From contig CAJYIW010000002.1 in the NCBI GenBank assembly GCA_913775095.1, forward strand, positions 596,431 through 660,430: a stretch of 64,000 nt of DNA, given 5' to 3'. Each line of letters opens with the position of its first letter. Within the stretch, counting starts at the first letter, position 1. Origin of the DNA: an uncultured Siphonobacter sp. Its GTDB lineage: Bacteria; Bacteroidota; Bacteroidia; Cytophagales; Spirosomataceae. Made by a program: the position numbers and the translations under genes. Positions 26,297 through 34,797 of the stretch are shown piece by piece. The notes beneath the pieces were generated by a model. It was not told the origin of the DNA. It worked only from the letters and a program-made list of their open reading frames with translations, and ran no database searches.

Positions 26297-27154
26297 ATGA
26301 ATGAGCTCCTTTCAAAACTTCGGAATTACGAAATCCGAATCCGAAAAGCGGTCGATTCGCAGATGCACGGCAACTTTAAATCGGTATTTAAAGGCTCAGG
26401 TCTGGAGTTTACGGATTTACGGCAGTACCAATACGGAGATGACATCCGACTCATTGACTGGAACGCTTCATCGAAGGGTCATGGTCTGTTTTTAAAGATA
26501 TTCAGGGAAGAGAAAGAGCAGACGGTCTTTTTTATGGTAGACGTCAGTGCTTCGCAGGACATTGGCCGGGAAGAACGATCAAAGCTTGATACGACCAAGG
26601 AAATCTGTGGCGTGTTGGCTCTGTCCGCTATGCACGAGGCCAGTCACGTAGGATTGTATTGTTTTTCGGATCAGAAGGAAAAATACATTCGTCCGGCGAA
26701 CAGCCTGAAGCACGGCTATCAGATGATTCTGGAATTATTTCGATTAAGACCGGAATCCCTGAAAACGAATTTATCGGATGCCATTCTGTTTGCTTTAAAC
26801 ATCCTGCGTCGTAAAAGCGTAGTCATTCTGATCTCCGATTTTATTGACACCAATTACGAGCAGAATTTAAAAGCACTCGCCAAGAAACACGATCTGGTGG
26901 TCATCCACTTGTACGACGACCGTGAGGTAAATATGCCCAAGCTGGGAATCATTCCAATTTACGATAAAGAAAGCCGGCGAATGCTGTGGGTAAATACCTC
27001 GTCGGCTCAGTTCCGCAAAACAACCCGCGTGGTTTTTGAAGAGAATCAGCAACGGCTGGAAAAACTATGCAAGCAGTATAAAGCCAATTATTTATCCGTT
27101 GATACGCAGGAGGATTATATTCCCAAGCTTATCAAATTATTCCGCGTAAAGTAA
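26297..27154 (+). CDS. DUF58 domain-containing protein
   Basis: A 285-residue DUF58 protein. The conserved SVFKGSGLEFTDLRQYQYGDDIRLIDWNA-type block spans about residues 30-58. A von Willebrand factor A-like fold follows, with FMVDVSASQDIG as its metal-ion-dependent adhesion motif near residue 80. DUF58 proteins usually accompany MoxR ATPases and Bat proteins in aerotolerance or stress-related chaperone-like complexes. Here it leads a three-gene set with BatD-like and BatA proteins; no moxR is next to it within the window. Confidence 0.92.
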   Translation: MNELLSKLRNYEIRIRKAVDSQMHGNFKSVFKGSGLEFTDLRQYQYGDDIRLIDWNASSKGHGLFLKIFREEKEQTVFFMVDVSASQDIGREERSKLDTTKEICGVLALSAMHEASHVGLYCFSDQKEKYIRPANSLKHGYQMILELFRLRPESLKTNLSDAILFALNILRRKSVVILISDFIDTNYEQNLKALAKKHDLVVIHLYDDREVNMPKLGIIPIYDKESRRMLWVNTSSAQFRKTTRVVFEENQQRLEKLCKQYKANYLSVDTQEDYIPKLIKLFRVK

Positions 27155-27163
27155 CCCATTGCC

Positions 27164-28063
27164 ATGGTGCGAAACGGACTGTTTCTTCTTTGTATCCTTA
27201 TTATATATACAGTATTTCCGGTGTTTGCTCAGCCGGAGGGTACGTTTCTATCGAAAGAATTTAAAGTAGGCAAGCCCATTCAGTATGCCCTAAGCTATCG
27301 GCATAACCCTGGACTGGACATCTTCTTCCCGGATTCAACGTACGATTTTTCCCCTTTTCAGTACCTCAAACGCGAGTATTTTTCTACGCAGACTGATGCT
27401 TCCGGTAGTCTGGACAGCGTCGTTTATACGCTGGTATCTTTTGAAACTGATTCTCTGCAACATTTAAAGTTGCCCGTGTATGTAATGAATCAGAAAGACT
27501 GTACCGCCCGGTATTCCGCTCTTCAATCCATTCCGTTACGATCTTTGGTAAAGCCGGAGGACAAAAATGCAGCCTTGAAATCAACTACGGCACTGGTGTT
27601 GCTGGATGATCAGATTAATTATCCCCTTTACTTCATCCTGCTGATCGCCGCGGCTGTCTTGGGTGGGTTAACATACTGGCTCTTCGGTGCCAGCATCCGA
27701 AGGCGGGGAAGACAGTTTCAGCTCTGGCGTCGGCATCTGGAATTTCGGGGGAATTTTCAGCGGTACTTAAGAGGAGCTACCGATTCCAGGCAGGCCGTAA
27801 CCAATGTAGAAAGAGCCGTTTTCCTCTGGAAAAGGTATCTGGAACGGGTAGAAAATAAACCATACACCACATTTACGACGAAAGAAACAGTGGAACAATT
27901 TCCGCAGGCCCAACAACTGGAACAGGCCCTCAGAGAAACGGATGCTGTCGTATATGGGGGAGTGACATCCCCCCAAACCCAGGAGTCCTTGCGTATTCTG
28001 CGTGACCTGGCCGTGCGAACGTACGTAAAGCAGCGTCAAATTATTTTGGAAAAGAAAGCCTGA
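27164..28063 (+). CDS. BatD-like membrane protein (hypothetical)
   Basis: A 299-residue protein with an N-terminal signal peptide (ending near VFAQ), a probable periplasmic beta-rich domain, one membrane helix at about residues 152-172, and a basic cytoplasmic helical domain. This topology and its place between DUF58 and BatA (10 and 39 bases away) match the BatD/DUF4381-type components of Bat operons. Sequence similarity alone is too weak for me to name it firmly. Confidence 0.6.
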   Translation: MVRNGLFLLCILIIYTVFPVFAQPEGTFLSKEFKVGKPIQYALSYRHNPGLDIFFPDSTYDFSPFQYLKREYFSTQTDASGSLDSVVYTLVSFETDSLQHLKLPVYVMNQKDCTARYSALQSIPLRSLVKPEDKNAALKSTTALVLLDDQINYPLYFILLIAAAVLGGLTYWLFGASIRRRGRQFQLWRRHLEFRGNFQRYLRGATDSRQAVTNVERAVFLWKRYLERVENKPYTTFTTKETVEQFPQAQQLEQALRETDAVVYGGVTSPQTQESLRILRDLAVRTYVKQRQIILEKKA

Positions 28064-28102
28064 GTTCTGAAGAAGTTTCAAGGGTTCAGGATTTAATGCA
28101 TT

Positions 28103-29122
28103 ATGGATAAGTGGCATTCTCTTAACTGGTTTTCATTCAATACCTTAACCAGCTTTCACTGGGCTGAACCCTATTTCCTGTACGGTATTATTGCGATCCC
28201 AATTCTATTCCTGTTGCGTCGCTTATTTCACGGAAAATCCCGTCAGCGTTTAAACGTGGCTTTCCTCCCCAGGGAAGTAAAGACGAGTTGGATCCAGTAC
28301 CTAAGGCACCTGCCCGGGTTATTTACTGGGTTAGGTATAAGCCTGATTCTGGTTTGTTTAGCCCGCCCCCAGATCATCACAGAGACCGAAGAGCGAGTAG
28401 CCGATGGCATCGAAATTGTACTGGCCCTCGACGTATCTGACTCCATGCTGATGAAGGACCTGTCCCCCAATCGCATGGAATCGGCCAAAAAGGTAGCAAC
28501 AGAGTTTGTCAACGGGCGATTTCAGGATAAGATTGGGGTGGTCGTATTCGCCGGACAGTCCTTTTTCCTCTGCCCACTGACTACGGATTATGAACTGGTC
28601 AAACAACAGATTGCCTCCATCAAACCTGATATCATCCCGATTGCGGGAACAGCCATTGGGTCAGCTTTAGCGAACTGCATCAACCTGATGCGAGACACAG
28701 AATCCAAAAGTAAAGTCGCTATTTTACTGAGTGACGGCGATAATACAGCGGGAAACCTTGATCCGGTAACGGCCGCCCAACTGGCTAATGCGTATGGCAT
28801 CCGGGTCTATACCATTGGCATTGGTCGGGAAAATGCTACCATAGAGCAAGACACCACGGGCATGTCCATGGAAACGCTGGACATTGAAGTTCTCAAAGAG
28901 ATCGCTACCCAGAGTAAAGGAAAATTTTTTCAGGTGGAAGATGCCAATGCCCTTGGAAAAGTCTTCAAGCAGATCAATCAAATGGAAAAAGTAGACATTA
29001 AGTCCTCTTATTATCAGGATGTTAAAGACTTTTATCATATCTATTTGAAGTGGGCAATCACATTTTTATTGATGGGTCTGCTGGCTAAGTGCACCTTTGT
29101 GGGAAATATCTTGGAAGATTAA
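28103..29122 (+). CDS. batA: BatA-like von Willebrand factor A membrane protein
   Basis: A 339-residue protein. Two membrane helices near the N-terminus (about residues 20-37 and 65-87) are followed by a VWA domain (about residues 107-290) with the metal-binding DVSDSM motif near residue 113, a TTDY segment and LLSDGDNTAG. A final helix anchors the C-terminus. This layout is that of BatA from Bacteroides aerotolerance operons. It is the last gene of the DUF58-BatD-BatA set. BatB, BatC and BatE are not seen next to it. Confidence 0.88.
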   Translation: MDKWHSLNWFSFNTLTSFHWAEPYFLYGIIAIPILFLLRRLFHGKSRQRLNVAFLPREVKTSWIQYLRHLPGLFTGLGISLILVCLARPQIITETEERVADGIEIVLALDVSDSMLMKDLSPNRMESAKKVATEFVNGRFQDKIGVVVFAGQSFFLCPLTTDYELVKQQIASIKPDIIPIAGTAIGSALANCINLMRDTESKSKVAILLSDGDNTAGNLDPVTAAQLANAYGIRVYTIGIGRENATIEQDTTGMSMETLDIEVLKEIATQSKGKFFQVEDANALGKVFKQINQMEKVDIKSSYYQDVKDFYHIYLKWAITFLLMGLLAKCTFVGNILED

Positions 29123-29242
29123 TACGGTAAAATTCAAATAATCCTGCTTTCTTCGCTTTTGTCATTGTTTTTTTTTAAAATGCATACGTTCTGAAATTCA
29201 GAATATTGCGAGAAAAAATCAGATTTTTAGTAAAAAATTGTA

Positions 29243-29254
29243 TTACAATTGTAA
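29243..29254. repeat. Perfect 12-base palindrome upstream of rnhB
   Basis: The palindrome TTACAATTGTAA sits in an AT-rich gap about 80 bases before rnhB. It could be an operator; no regulator is implied by context. Confidence 0.3.
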
Positions 29255-29334
29255 AGTTTATAATAGTATTGTTGAATATTTTGCAGTTTATAGCTTAGTT
29301 TTAAAGCCATTTTTCGAACGTACGCACAGAATTC

Positions 29335-29973
29335 ATGTTGAAGCCGTTCTATCATTTGGCAAGTATTGAGGCAGGACTCGATGAAGTAGGGAGAGGGTGT
29401 TTGGCGGGTCCAGTAGTGGCCGCCGCCGTTATTCTACCGAAAGACTACAGTAATCAATTCCTGAATGATTCCAAACAATTAAAACGCGTTCAGCGTGATC
29501 AGTTGCGGCTGGAAATCGAGAAAGAGGCCATCAACTGGGTAATAGCCGAAGCAAGCGTAGCCGAGATAGACAGTTTTAACATCGCCAGAGCAAGTTATTT
29601 AGCCATGCATCGGGCCGTGGAGCAACTTAAGGCTCAGCCGGAGCATCTGCTGGTGGACGGCAACCGATTTACCCCATACCCCATGATTCCCCATACTTGT
29701 ATTATCAAGGGCGATGGAATCTATGCCTCAATCGCCGCCGCCTCTGTTCTGGCGAAGACGTACCGGGATGAATTCATGGAAAAGCTGGCAAAAGAATACC
29801 CGGGGTACGGCTGGGAGCAAAACGTAGGGTATCCAACGGCCAGGCATTTAAAGGCCTTAAAAGAGTACGGAATAACCGATTGGCACCGAAAGACGTTTGG
29901 TCCGGTAAAAAATGTGTTGCAATTACAGATTTTATCGTCTCAGAAAAATACTGATTTGGTCGATTTATCTTAG
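29335..29973 (+). CDS. rnhB: Ribonuclease HII
   Basis: A 212-residue RNase HII, which removes RNA from RNA-DNA hybrids and single ribonucleotides from DNA. The catalytic acidic residues are in [13 protein letters not shown] near the N-terminus (Asp-Glu) and LVDGN near residue 104 (Asp), followed by the [21 protein letters not shown] signature. Length is normal. It is flanked by two AT-rich gaps of over 200 bases and is probably transcribed alone. Confidence 0.96.
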   Translation: MLKPFYHLASIEAGLDEVGRGCLAGPVVAAAVILPKDYSNQFLNDSKQLKRVQRDQLRLEIEKEAINWVIAEASVAEIDSFNIARASYLAMHRAVEQLKAQPEHLLVDGNRFTPYPMIPHTCIIKGDGIYASIAAASVLAKTYRDEFMEKLAKEYPGYGWEQNVGYPTARHLKALKEYGITDWHRKTFGPVKNVLQLQILSSQKNTDLVDLS

Positions 29974-30083
29974 GGATATTCTTTAATTAATACAATTTTA
30001 TTAAAAACTCATAAAATTTTTCACAAAACCTTAACGTCGGGATTGAGAAAAAATACAGTAGATTTGCTGAATCTTTACTCGGT

Positions 30084-30112
30084 TTTGAGGAACAAAAACA
30101 AAATTATCTTTC
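30084..30112 (+). promoter_or_regulatory. Candidate promoter of the exbB-exbD-exbD-tonB cluster
   Basis: TTTG at 30084-30087, a 17-base spacer, and TATCTTTC at 30105-30112 (one mismatch to TAnnTTTG). It lies about 80 bases before the exbB start. An A-rich spacer fits a strong promoter. Confidence 0.4.
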
Positions 30113-30193
30113 GTAGTTGCGTAGAACATCAAATTTTATTTTTCTTTACACCAACAAACCAAAGTTTCACTAAACCCTAAAATTACCAAACTA

Positions 30194-31033
30194 ATGAGTA
30201 ACACTACCAAGACCCCTACTCCCGCTGCCAAGCCTGCTGCTGCTCCGAAGAAGAAGTCGGGGGGCATTTCGTCTGGTTTAATTATCTTGATTTTGTTTGC
30301 TGTTGCTGAAGCTTTCTATCACCTGTACTTAGGCGATGGTAGCCACTTCGAAGGTGGAGATCACAACAACGAGCCACTGCCAGGTGATTTCTTCGGTATC
30401 GTGTACAAAGGGGGTTTTATCGTACCTATTCTGATTACCTGTTTCTTAACTTCTTTGACTTTCACTATTGAGCGTCTTTTCACGCTGGGTAAAGCTAAAG
30501 GAACGAGCAGCATCGACGAATTCGTTCGTAAAGTACAAGTTCTGTTGAACCAGAATGACATCAACGGAGCCCTGAAAGAGTGCGACAAACAAAAAGGTTC
30601 TATCGGAAACGTAGTAAACGCTGCCCTGAGAAAATATCAGCAGTTGACTACTGATACTGAATTAGACAAAGAACAAAAACTGGTTGCTCTGAGCAAAGAA
30701 ATCGAAGAAGCTACGAGCTTAGAAATGCCTTCTTTAGAGAAAAACCTGACGATCATTGCAACGCTTGCTTCCGTAGCAACGCTGATCGGTCTGTTAGGAA
30801 CGGTATTAGGTATGCTTCGTTCATTTGCTGCCATGGGTCAGTCAGGTAGTGCGGATTCAGCTGCTCTGGCAGCGGGTATCTCTGAGGCTCTTGTAAACAC
30901 GGCTTTAGGTATCGGTACTTCTGCTATCTGCTTGATCGCTTATAACTACTTCACCAGCATCATCGACGGTATCACTTACAACATCGATGAAATTGGTCTG
31001 AGCATCACTAACAACTACGCTGCACATTACTAG
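30194..31033 (+). CDS. exbB: MotA/TolQ/ExbB proton-channel family protein
   Basis: A 279-residue ExbB-like protein. The N-terminus is an Ala/Pro/Lys-rich cytoplasmic tail (residues 1-25) leading to the first membrane helix. A periplasmic insert rich in Asp, Gly and His precedes the second helix, and the core signatures LASVATLIGLLGTVLGMLRSFAAMG and GISEALVNTALGIGTSAI follow. It heads a cluster with two exbD genes and tonB, forming the proton-driven motor for TonB-dependent outer-membrane uptake. Codons are biased to GCT, CGT and AAA, unlike neighbouring regions, which suggests high expression. Confidence 0.93.
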   Translation: MSNTTKTPTPAAKPAAAPKKKSGGISSGLIILILFAVAEAFYHLYLGDGSHFEGGDHNNEPLPGDFFGIVYKGGFIVPILITCFLTSLTFTIERLFTLGKAKGTSSIDEFVRKVQVLLNQNDINGALKECDKQKGSIGNVVNAALRKYQQLTTDTELDKEQKLVALSKEIEEATSLEMPSLEKNLTIIATLASVATLIGLLGTVLGMLRSFAAMGQSGSADSAALAAGISEALVNTALGIGTSAICLIAYNYFTSIIDGITYNIDEIGLSITNNYAAHY

Positions 31034-31154
31034 GCGTTCCTGAAGGAGTGACACTCACTTCTTTAAGATTCATCAGGATTATGAAGTTTTTCTCAGAAGA
31101 ATCAATAATTTTGATCAACGAAACGTTTAGTTATAAAAATAAAACAGTGTAGCG

Positions 31155-31775
31155 ATGGCAAAGGTTAAAGTAAAACGTCATGGAGTATCAATGGACATGA
31201 CTGCCATGTGTGACGTAGCTTTCTTGCTGTTAACATTCTTTATCTTAACAGCGAAAATGCGTCCTCAGGAGGCTGTTCAGGTTACTACTCCTAATTCCGT
31301 AGCTCAGGAGCCCTTAGCCGCAATCGATGTGATTACGGTTCTGGTTTCGGCCGATGGAAAGATTTTCATGGGGGTTGATAACCACCAGGTACGTCTGGGT
31401 ATGCTGGAGCAAATGTCGAAGCGTTACAATGTGGCGTTTTCGGATGCAGAAAAAGAAGCTTTCCGTTTATCAGAAAACTTCGGTGCTCCGATGGCCAACA
31501 TGAAACAAATCTTGGACATGGATCCTGCCGAGCGTAACAAGCCTGGCGTACAACCTGGAATTCCCAGTGACTCCGTTCGTAATGAACTGTTCTACTGGGT
31601 AGCCACGGCTCGTCAGTACTTCGGTAGCCAGGGTGCAAAGTATAAAGTATTGATTAAAGCGGATCAGAACGCTCCTTACAAAATTGTGAAGCAAGTCATT
31701 GCCACAATGCAGGAGCAGGACGTCAACAACTTTAATCTGATTACCGGTCAGGAAACTAAACCCACTTCCATGTAG
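31155..31775 (+). CDS. exbD: ExbD/TolR-family protein (first copy)
   Basis: A 206-residue ExbD-like protein with one N-terminal membrane helix (about residues 17-36) opening with the DMTAMCDVAFLLLTFFIL motif, including the proton-carrying Asp. The periplasmic part is longer than usual because of an insertion of about 60 residues (ca. 85-145) before the final KADQNAPYKIVKQVIATMQ block. The neighbouring exbD lacks this insertion, so the pair may form an asymmetric motor. Confidence 0.92.
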   Translation: MAKVKVKRHGVSMDMTAMCDVAFLLLTFFILTAKMRPQEAVQVTTPNSVAQEPLAAIDVITVLVSADGKIFMGVDNHQVRLGMLEQMSKRYNVAFSDAEKEAFRLSENFGAPMANMKQILDMDPAERNKPGVQPGIPSDSVRNELFYWVATARQYFGSQGAKYKVLIKADQNAPYKIVKQVIATMQEQDVNNFNLITGQETKPTSM

Positions 31776-31817
31776 AACTTGAAAGTTCGCTTTCAAATTC
31801 TTTAAACTAACAACGCA

Positions 31818-32363
31818 ATGGCAGAGATAGCACAAGGTGGTGGGAATGACAAAGGTGGTAAAGTCCGCAGTAAAAAGGTATCTACCCGTGTAGATATGAC
31901 CCCCATGGTAGACTTGGGCTTTTTATTGATTACTTTCTTCCTACTGACTACTACCTTACAAAAACCGGTTACCATGTTCTTGGGTATGCCGGCTAAAGAG
32001 AAAAAGGACCAGCCAAAGGAAACATCTCCGATCAAGGAATCTGAAGCAATCACTGTATTGTTAGGAAAGAAAGATGGTGAAGATGTAGTGTATTGGTATC
32101 AGGGAACGGGTAAAGATGTAGCTTCGACGCAAGTAGAAAAAACATCCTTTGCTGCCAGCGGAGGTCTCCGTGACGTTCTTCGCCGTAAGAAACAGGAAAT
32201 TGGAGATAAATTCTTCGTCGTAATCAAATCTAAAGATGATGCTTCGTACAAATCTTTAGTGGATGTACTCGACGAGATGGCCATCTCTGAAATCGTTAAA
32301 TACGGTATTACTGATATCAATCTGAACGATAATAAAATTATCGACAAAGCAGAAGGTAAGTAA
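31818..32363 (+). CDS. exbD: ExbD/TolR-family protein (second copy)
   Basis: A 181-residue ExbD-like protein. The RVDMTPMVDLGFLLITFFLL motif holds the critical Asp at the start of the single membrane helix. The soluble domain carries the FFVVIKSKDDASYKSLVDVLDEM block typical of the family. It is 42 bases after the first exbD. Bacteroidota TonB clusters often contain two exbD genes. Confidence 0.93.
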   Translation: MAEIAQGGGNDKGGKVRSKKVSTRVDMTPMVDLGFLLITFFLLTTTLQKPVTMFLGMPAKEKKDQPKETSPIKESEAITVLLGKKDGEDVVYWYQGTGKDVASTQVEKTSFAASGGLRDVLRRKKQEIGDKFFVVIKSKDDASYKSLVDVLDEMAISEIVKYGITDINLNDNKIIDKAEGK

Positions 32364-32456
32364 TCAAATAAAACTAATAAAATAGTTGTAAAACTAAATT
32401 ATTAGTTTTAACTTTGAATCAATATCTTAGAACTTTAAACAAGTTGCCTACTTATT

Positions 32457-33296
32457 ATGGCAGGAATAATCAAAATAACCAACGATACCACCTTAGAGGA
32501 TCTGATTTTTGCAGATCGTAATAAGGAGTATGGTGCATACGATCTCCGTCGTCGGACGTCTCGTAATGCCCTGATTGCTACTGGTATTGCTCTTTTGATT
32601 GTTGCTGGTTTCCTAGCTGCTCGTCTGCTTGCTGCAACGATCGGTGAAGGAGAAAAAGAGGTAGAAGTGAAACTGGCTGAAATGTCAGAACTTCCTCCTC
32701 CACCAGAACAACCAAATCAGCCACCACCACCGCCGCCACCACCACCACCACCACCAGAGGTGCCTGTGATGAGTACAACGGCGTTCTTGCCTCCTGAGAT
32801 TAAGGAGGATACCGAAGTTCCACCCGATGTTGAGCCACCCAAGCAAACTGAATTGATTGACGCTCAGGCTGGGAAAGAAACAGTAGTAGGAGATCCTAAC
32901 GCTGTAGAAATCGTAGCCATCGAAGAAGGAACCGGTAAGAAGAAAGAAGAAGTAATTGAGGTGAAGCCTGCTGCTAAAGAAGAAGTCTTTACGGTAGTAG
33001 AGCAACAAGCTCAGTTCCCCGGTGGAGAATCAGAGATGTACAAGTTCTTAAGCAAAAACATCAAATACCCCGCAGCCGCTCAGCGTGCTAACGTTCAGGG
33101 TAAGGTGTTCTTAAGCTTCATCGTTTCTCCGGACGGAAGTATTTCTGATATCCAGGTACAAAAAGGCTTAGGCTTTGGTTGTGATGAGGAAGCCATGCGG
33201 GTAGTTAAGTCCATGCCTCGCTGGAAACCAGGTCGTCAGTCAGGTCGTGCTGTGAAATCTCGCTTTAACCTGCCGATTTCATTCGTACTTGAGTAA
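32457..33296 (+). CDS. tonB: TonB-family energy transducer
   Basis: A 279-residue TonB. A cytoplasmic N-terminus with DRNKEYGAYDLRR (conserved in Bacteroidota TonB) precedes the membrane helix at about residues 37-58. A proline-rich periplasmic spacer includes twelve consecutive prolines near residue 90. The C-terminal TonB domain (about residues 188-279) carries the YPAAAQRANVQGKV and VSPDGSISDIQV blocks and ends RFNLPISF. It couples the ExbB/ExbD motor to outer-membrane receptors. It is followed by a strong terminator. Confidence 0.94.
   Translation: MAGIIKITNDTTLEDLIFADRNKEYGAYDLRRRTSRNALIATGIALLIVAGFLAARLLAATIGEGEKEVEVKLAEMSELPPPPEQPNQPPPPPPPPPPPPEVPVMSTTAFLPPEIKEDTEVPPDVEPPKQTELIDAQAGKETVVGDPNAVEIVAIEEGTGKKKEEVIEVKPAAKEEVFTVVEQQAQFPGGESEMYKFLSKNIKYPAAAQRANVQGKVFLSFIVSPDGSISDIQVQKGLGFGCDEEAMRVVKSMPRWKPGRQSGRAVKSRFNLPISFVLE
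32721..32756 (+). repeat. Trinucleotide CCN repeat encoding twelve prolines in tonB
   Basis: Twelve consecutive proline codons, ten CCA and two CCG. The unit is three bases, so slippage would change spacer length but not the frame. Confidence 0.9.
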
Positions 33297-33320
33297 CGAA
33301 GCGTAATTACTTATTATACT

Positions 33321-33357
33321 AATGGGTCAGCATCTTTTGGATCTGACCCATTTTTTC
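33321..33357 (+). terminator. Terminator after tonB
   Basis: The 10-bp stem AATGGGTCAG (33321-33330) pairs with CTGACCCATT (33343-33352) and runs into a T6 tract. Confidence 0.85.
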
Positions 33358-33366
33358 TGAAAAGCA

Positions 33367-33594
33367 ATGCCTAGACCAATTAATGAGCAGATTAATGATC
33401 TCATTAGCTTCATTATTCCACTTGGGTATGGGGCTATGGGTTTCTATCTGTTCGATTCTGCTCCGACTTTTGCTGCCAGCGGAATTCTCTCGGAACCAAT
33501 TGCCAAGCTTCTAGGAGGATTGTTTATTGGATACAGCCTTTTAAAAATTTACTGGGCCTACCGACGGTGGTTGCGTAATCAAAAAGAACAATAG
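33367..33594 (+). CDS. Small two-helix membrane protein, unknown function
   Basis: A 75-residue protein with two predicted membrane helices (about residues 10-30 and 42-62) and a basic C-terminus (RRWLRNQKEQ). I do not recognise the family. It begins immediately after the tonB terminator and ends 10 bases before a PstS-like lipoprotein gene, so it is probably co-transcribed with that gene and partly with tonB by read-through. Confidence 0.65.
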   Translation: MPRPINEQINDLISFIIPLGYGAMGFYLFDSAPTFAASGILSEPIAKLLGGLFIGYSLLKIYWAYRRWLRNQKEQ

Positions 33595-33604
33595 TCTGAA
33601 AGTC

Positions 33605-34555
33605 ATGAATACTCTAAGCACTTACTTCGTTAAAGGCCTTTTATTAGGAACGTTAGCTTTAACCGCTTGCCAGTCCAGCGGCGATAAGCAGTCGGAAGAG
33701 ACCGTATCCAGGGGCGAGATCACCATCTCAGTGGACGAATCTCTGCAACCTATTGTTCAGGCTGAAAAAGAAGCCTTTGAGGCGAAAACCAGATATGCGA
33801 AAGTTAATACGGTCTATGTACCTGAATTAGCCGCTATACAGCTCATGCTGCAGGATTCCGCTCGAGTGGCAGTAGTAACCCGTCATTTAAAAGCGAACGA
33901 GAAAGAGGTTTTTGAGAAAGCAAATTTGAAGTACAGAGCTTTGCACATGGCAACGGATGCCATCGCATTTATTACCAACGGTTCCACTAAAGATACACTG
34001 ATTACCGTCGAGGAAATGAAGGGTATCATGCAGGGTAAGATTACGCAGTGGAATCAGTTGAAATATGGCAAGAGTGCCAATAAGATTACACTGGTTCTGG
34101 ATAATGATAATTCCAGTAACTTACAGTACTTATTAGATACGCTGCAAATTCCTGATAAAAAGCAGTCTCCTCTGTTTGCGGTGAAATCCAATAAGGAAGT
34201 AATTGAGTATGTACAGAAAACGCCGGGAGCCATTGGGGTAATTGGAGTAAACTGGATTAGTGACATTGATGATCCGCAGCATCCTAAATTTACCAGCGGG
34301 ATCAAAGTGATGGGAGTAGCGGCCAAATATTCGGCCAATGTGGAAGATTATATCCAACCGTATCAATATGCCATTGCCTTGAAGAAGTATCCTTTAAGTA
34401 GAAATATTTACCTGATAACGAAAGAGGCGAAAAGAGGACTGGGAACAGGGTTCATCAATTACGTGTTGTCAGATCCCGGACAGCGGATTGTGCTCAAGAG
34501 CGGGTTGCTTCCTGCCAATCAGGTAATTAGATTGATTGAAACGCACAATTTATAA
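33605..34555 (+). CDS. PstS-like phosphate-type substrate-binding lipoprotein
   Basis: A 316-residue lipoprotein (lipobox LTAC near residue 22) with a periplasmic binding protein fold of the PstS type. ITISVDESLQPIVQAEKEAF starts the mature domain; MKGIMQGKITQWNQL and NKEVIEYVQKTPGAIGVIGVNWISD are typical PstS-like segments. No pstC, pstA or pstB lie nearby. Instead it sits between the exbB-exbD-exbD-tonB cluster and a TPR protein, an arrangement that suggests a role in outer-membrane energisation or sensing and not classical phosphate import. That role is inferred. Confidence 0.82.
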   Translation: MNTLSTYFVKGLLLGTLALTACQSSGDKQSEETVSRGEITISVDESLQPIVQAEKEAFEAKTRYAKVNTVYVPELAAIQLMLQDSARVAVVTRHLKANEKEVFEKANLKYRALHMATDAIAFITNGSTKDTLITVEEMKGIMQGKITQWNQLKYGKSANKITLVLDNDNSSNLQYLLDTLQIPDKKQSPLFAVKSNKEVIEYVQKTPGAIGVIGVNWISDIDDPQHPKFTSGIKVMGVAAKYSANVEDYIQPYQYAIALKKYPLSRNIYLITKEAKRGLGTGFINYVLSDPGQRIVLKSGLLPANQVIRLIETHNL

Positions 34556-34797
34556 AAGTGAAGAACGGATTTCAAAGACAGATTTTTGGAATAAGTTTTA
34601 ATTTTTTCATAAAAAATGTAACTATTTATTTAGTTTAGTCGTTTAGTTACCAGTTGCATGAAGAAACGCACCGATTGTAACGAAGATAATAGTATCGTTT
34701 TTTTAAGAATCACTGTATATTGCAGTAATTTCGAGTACCTAAATCTTAATTGTTTAACGTAAGGTATTACCTTCCCAAAACCCAATTTTCTTCTACG

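Noticed and set aside
32721..32756. Phase-variable switch in tonB
   Set aside because: The repeat unit is three bases, so changes in number keep the frame and cannot turn the gene off.
32685..33008. Trp-rich minus-strand frame opposite tonB
   Set aside because: It is the complement of the CCA/CCG proline repeat and adjoining codons, not a gene.
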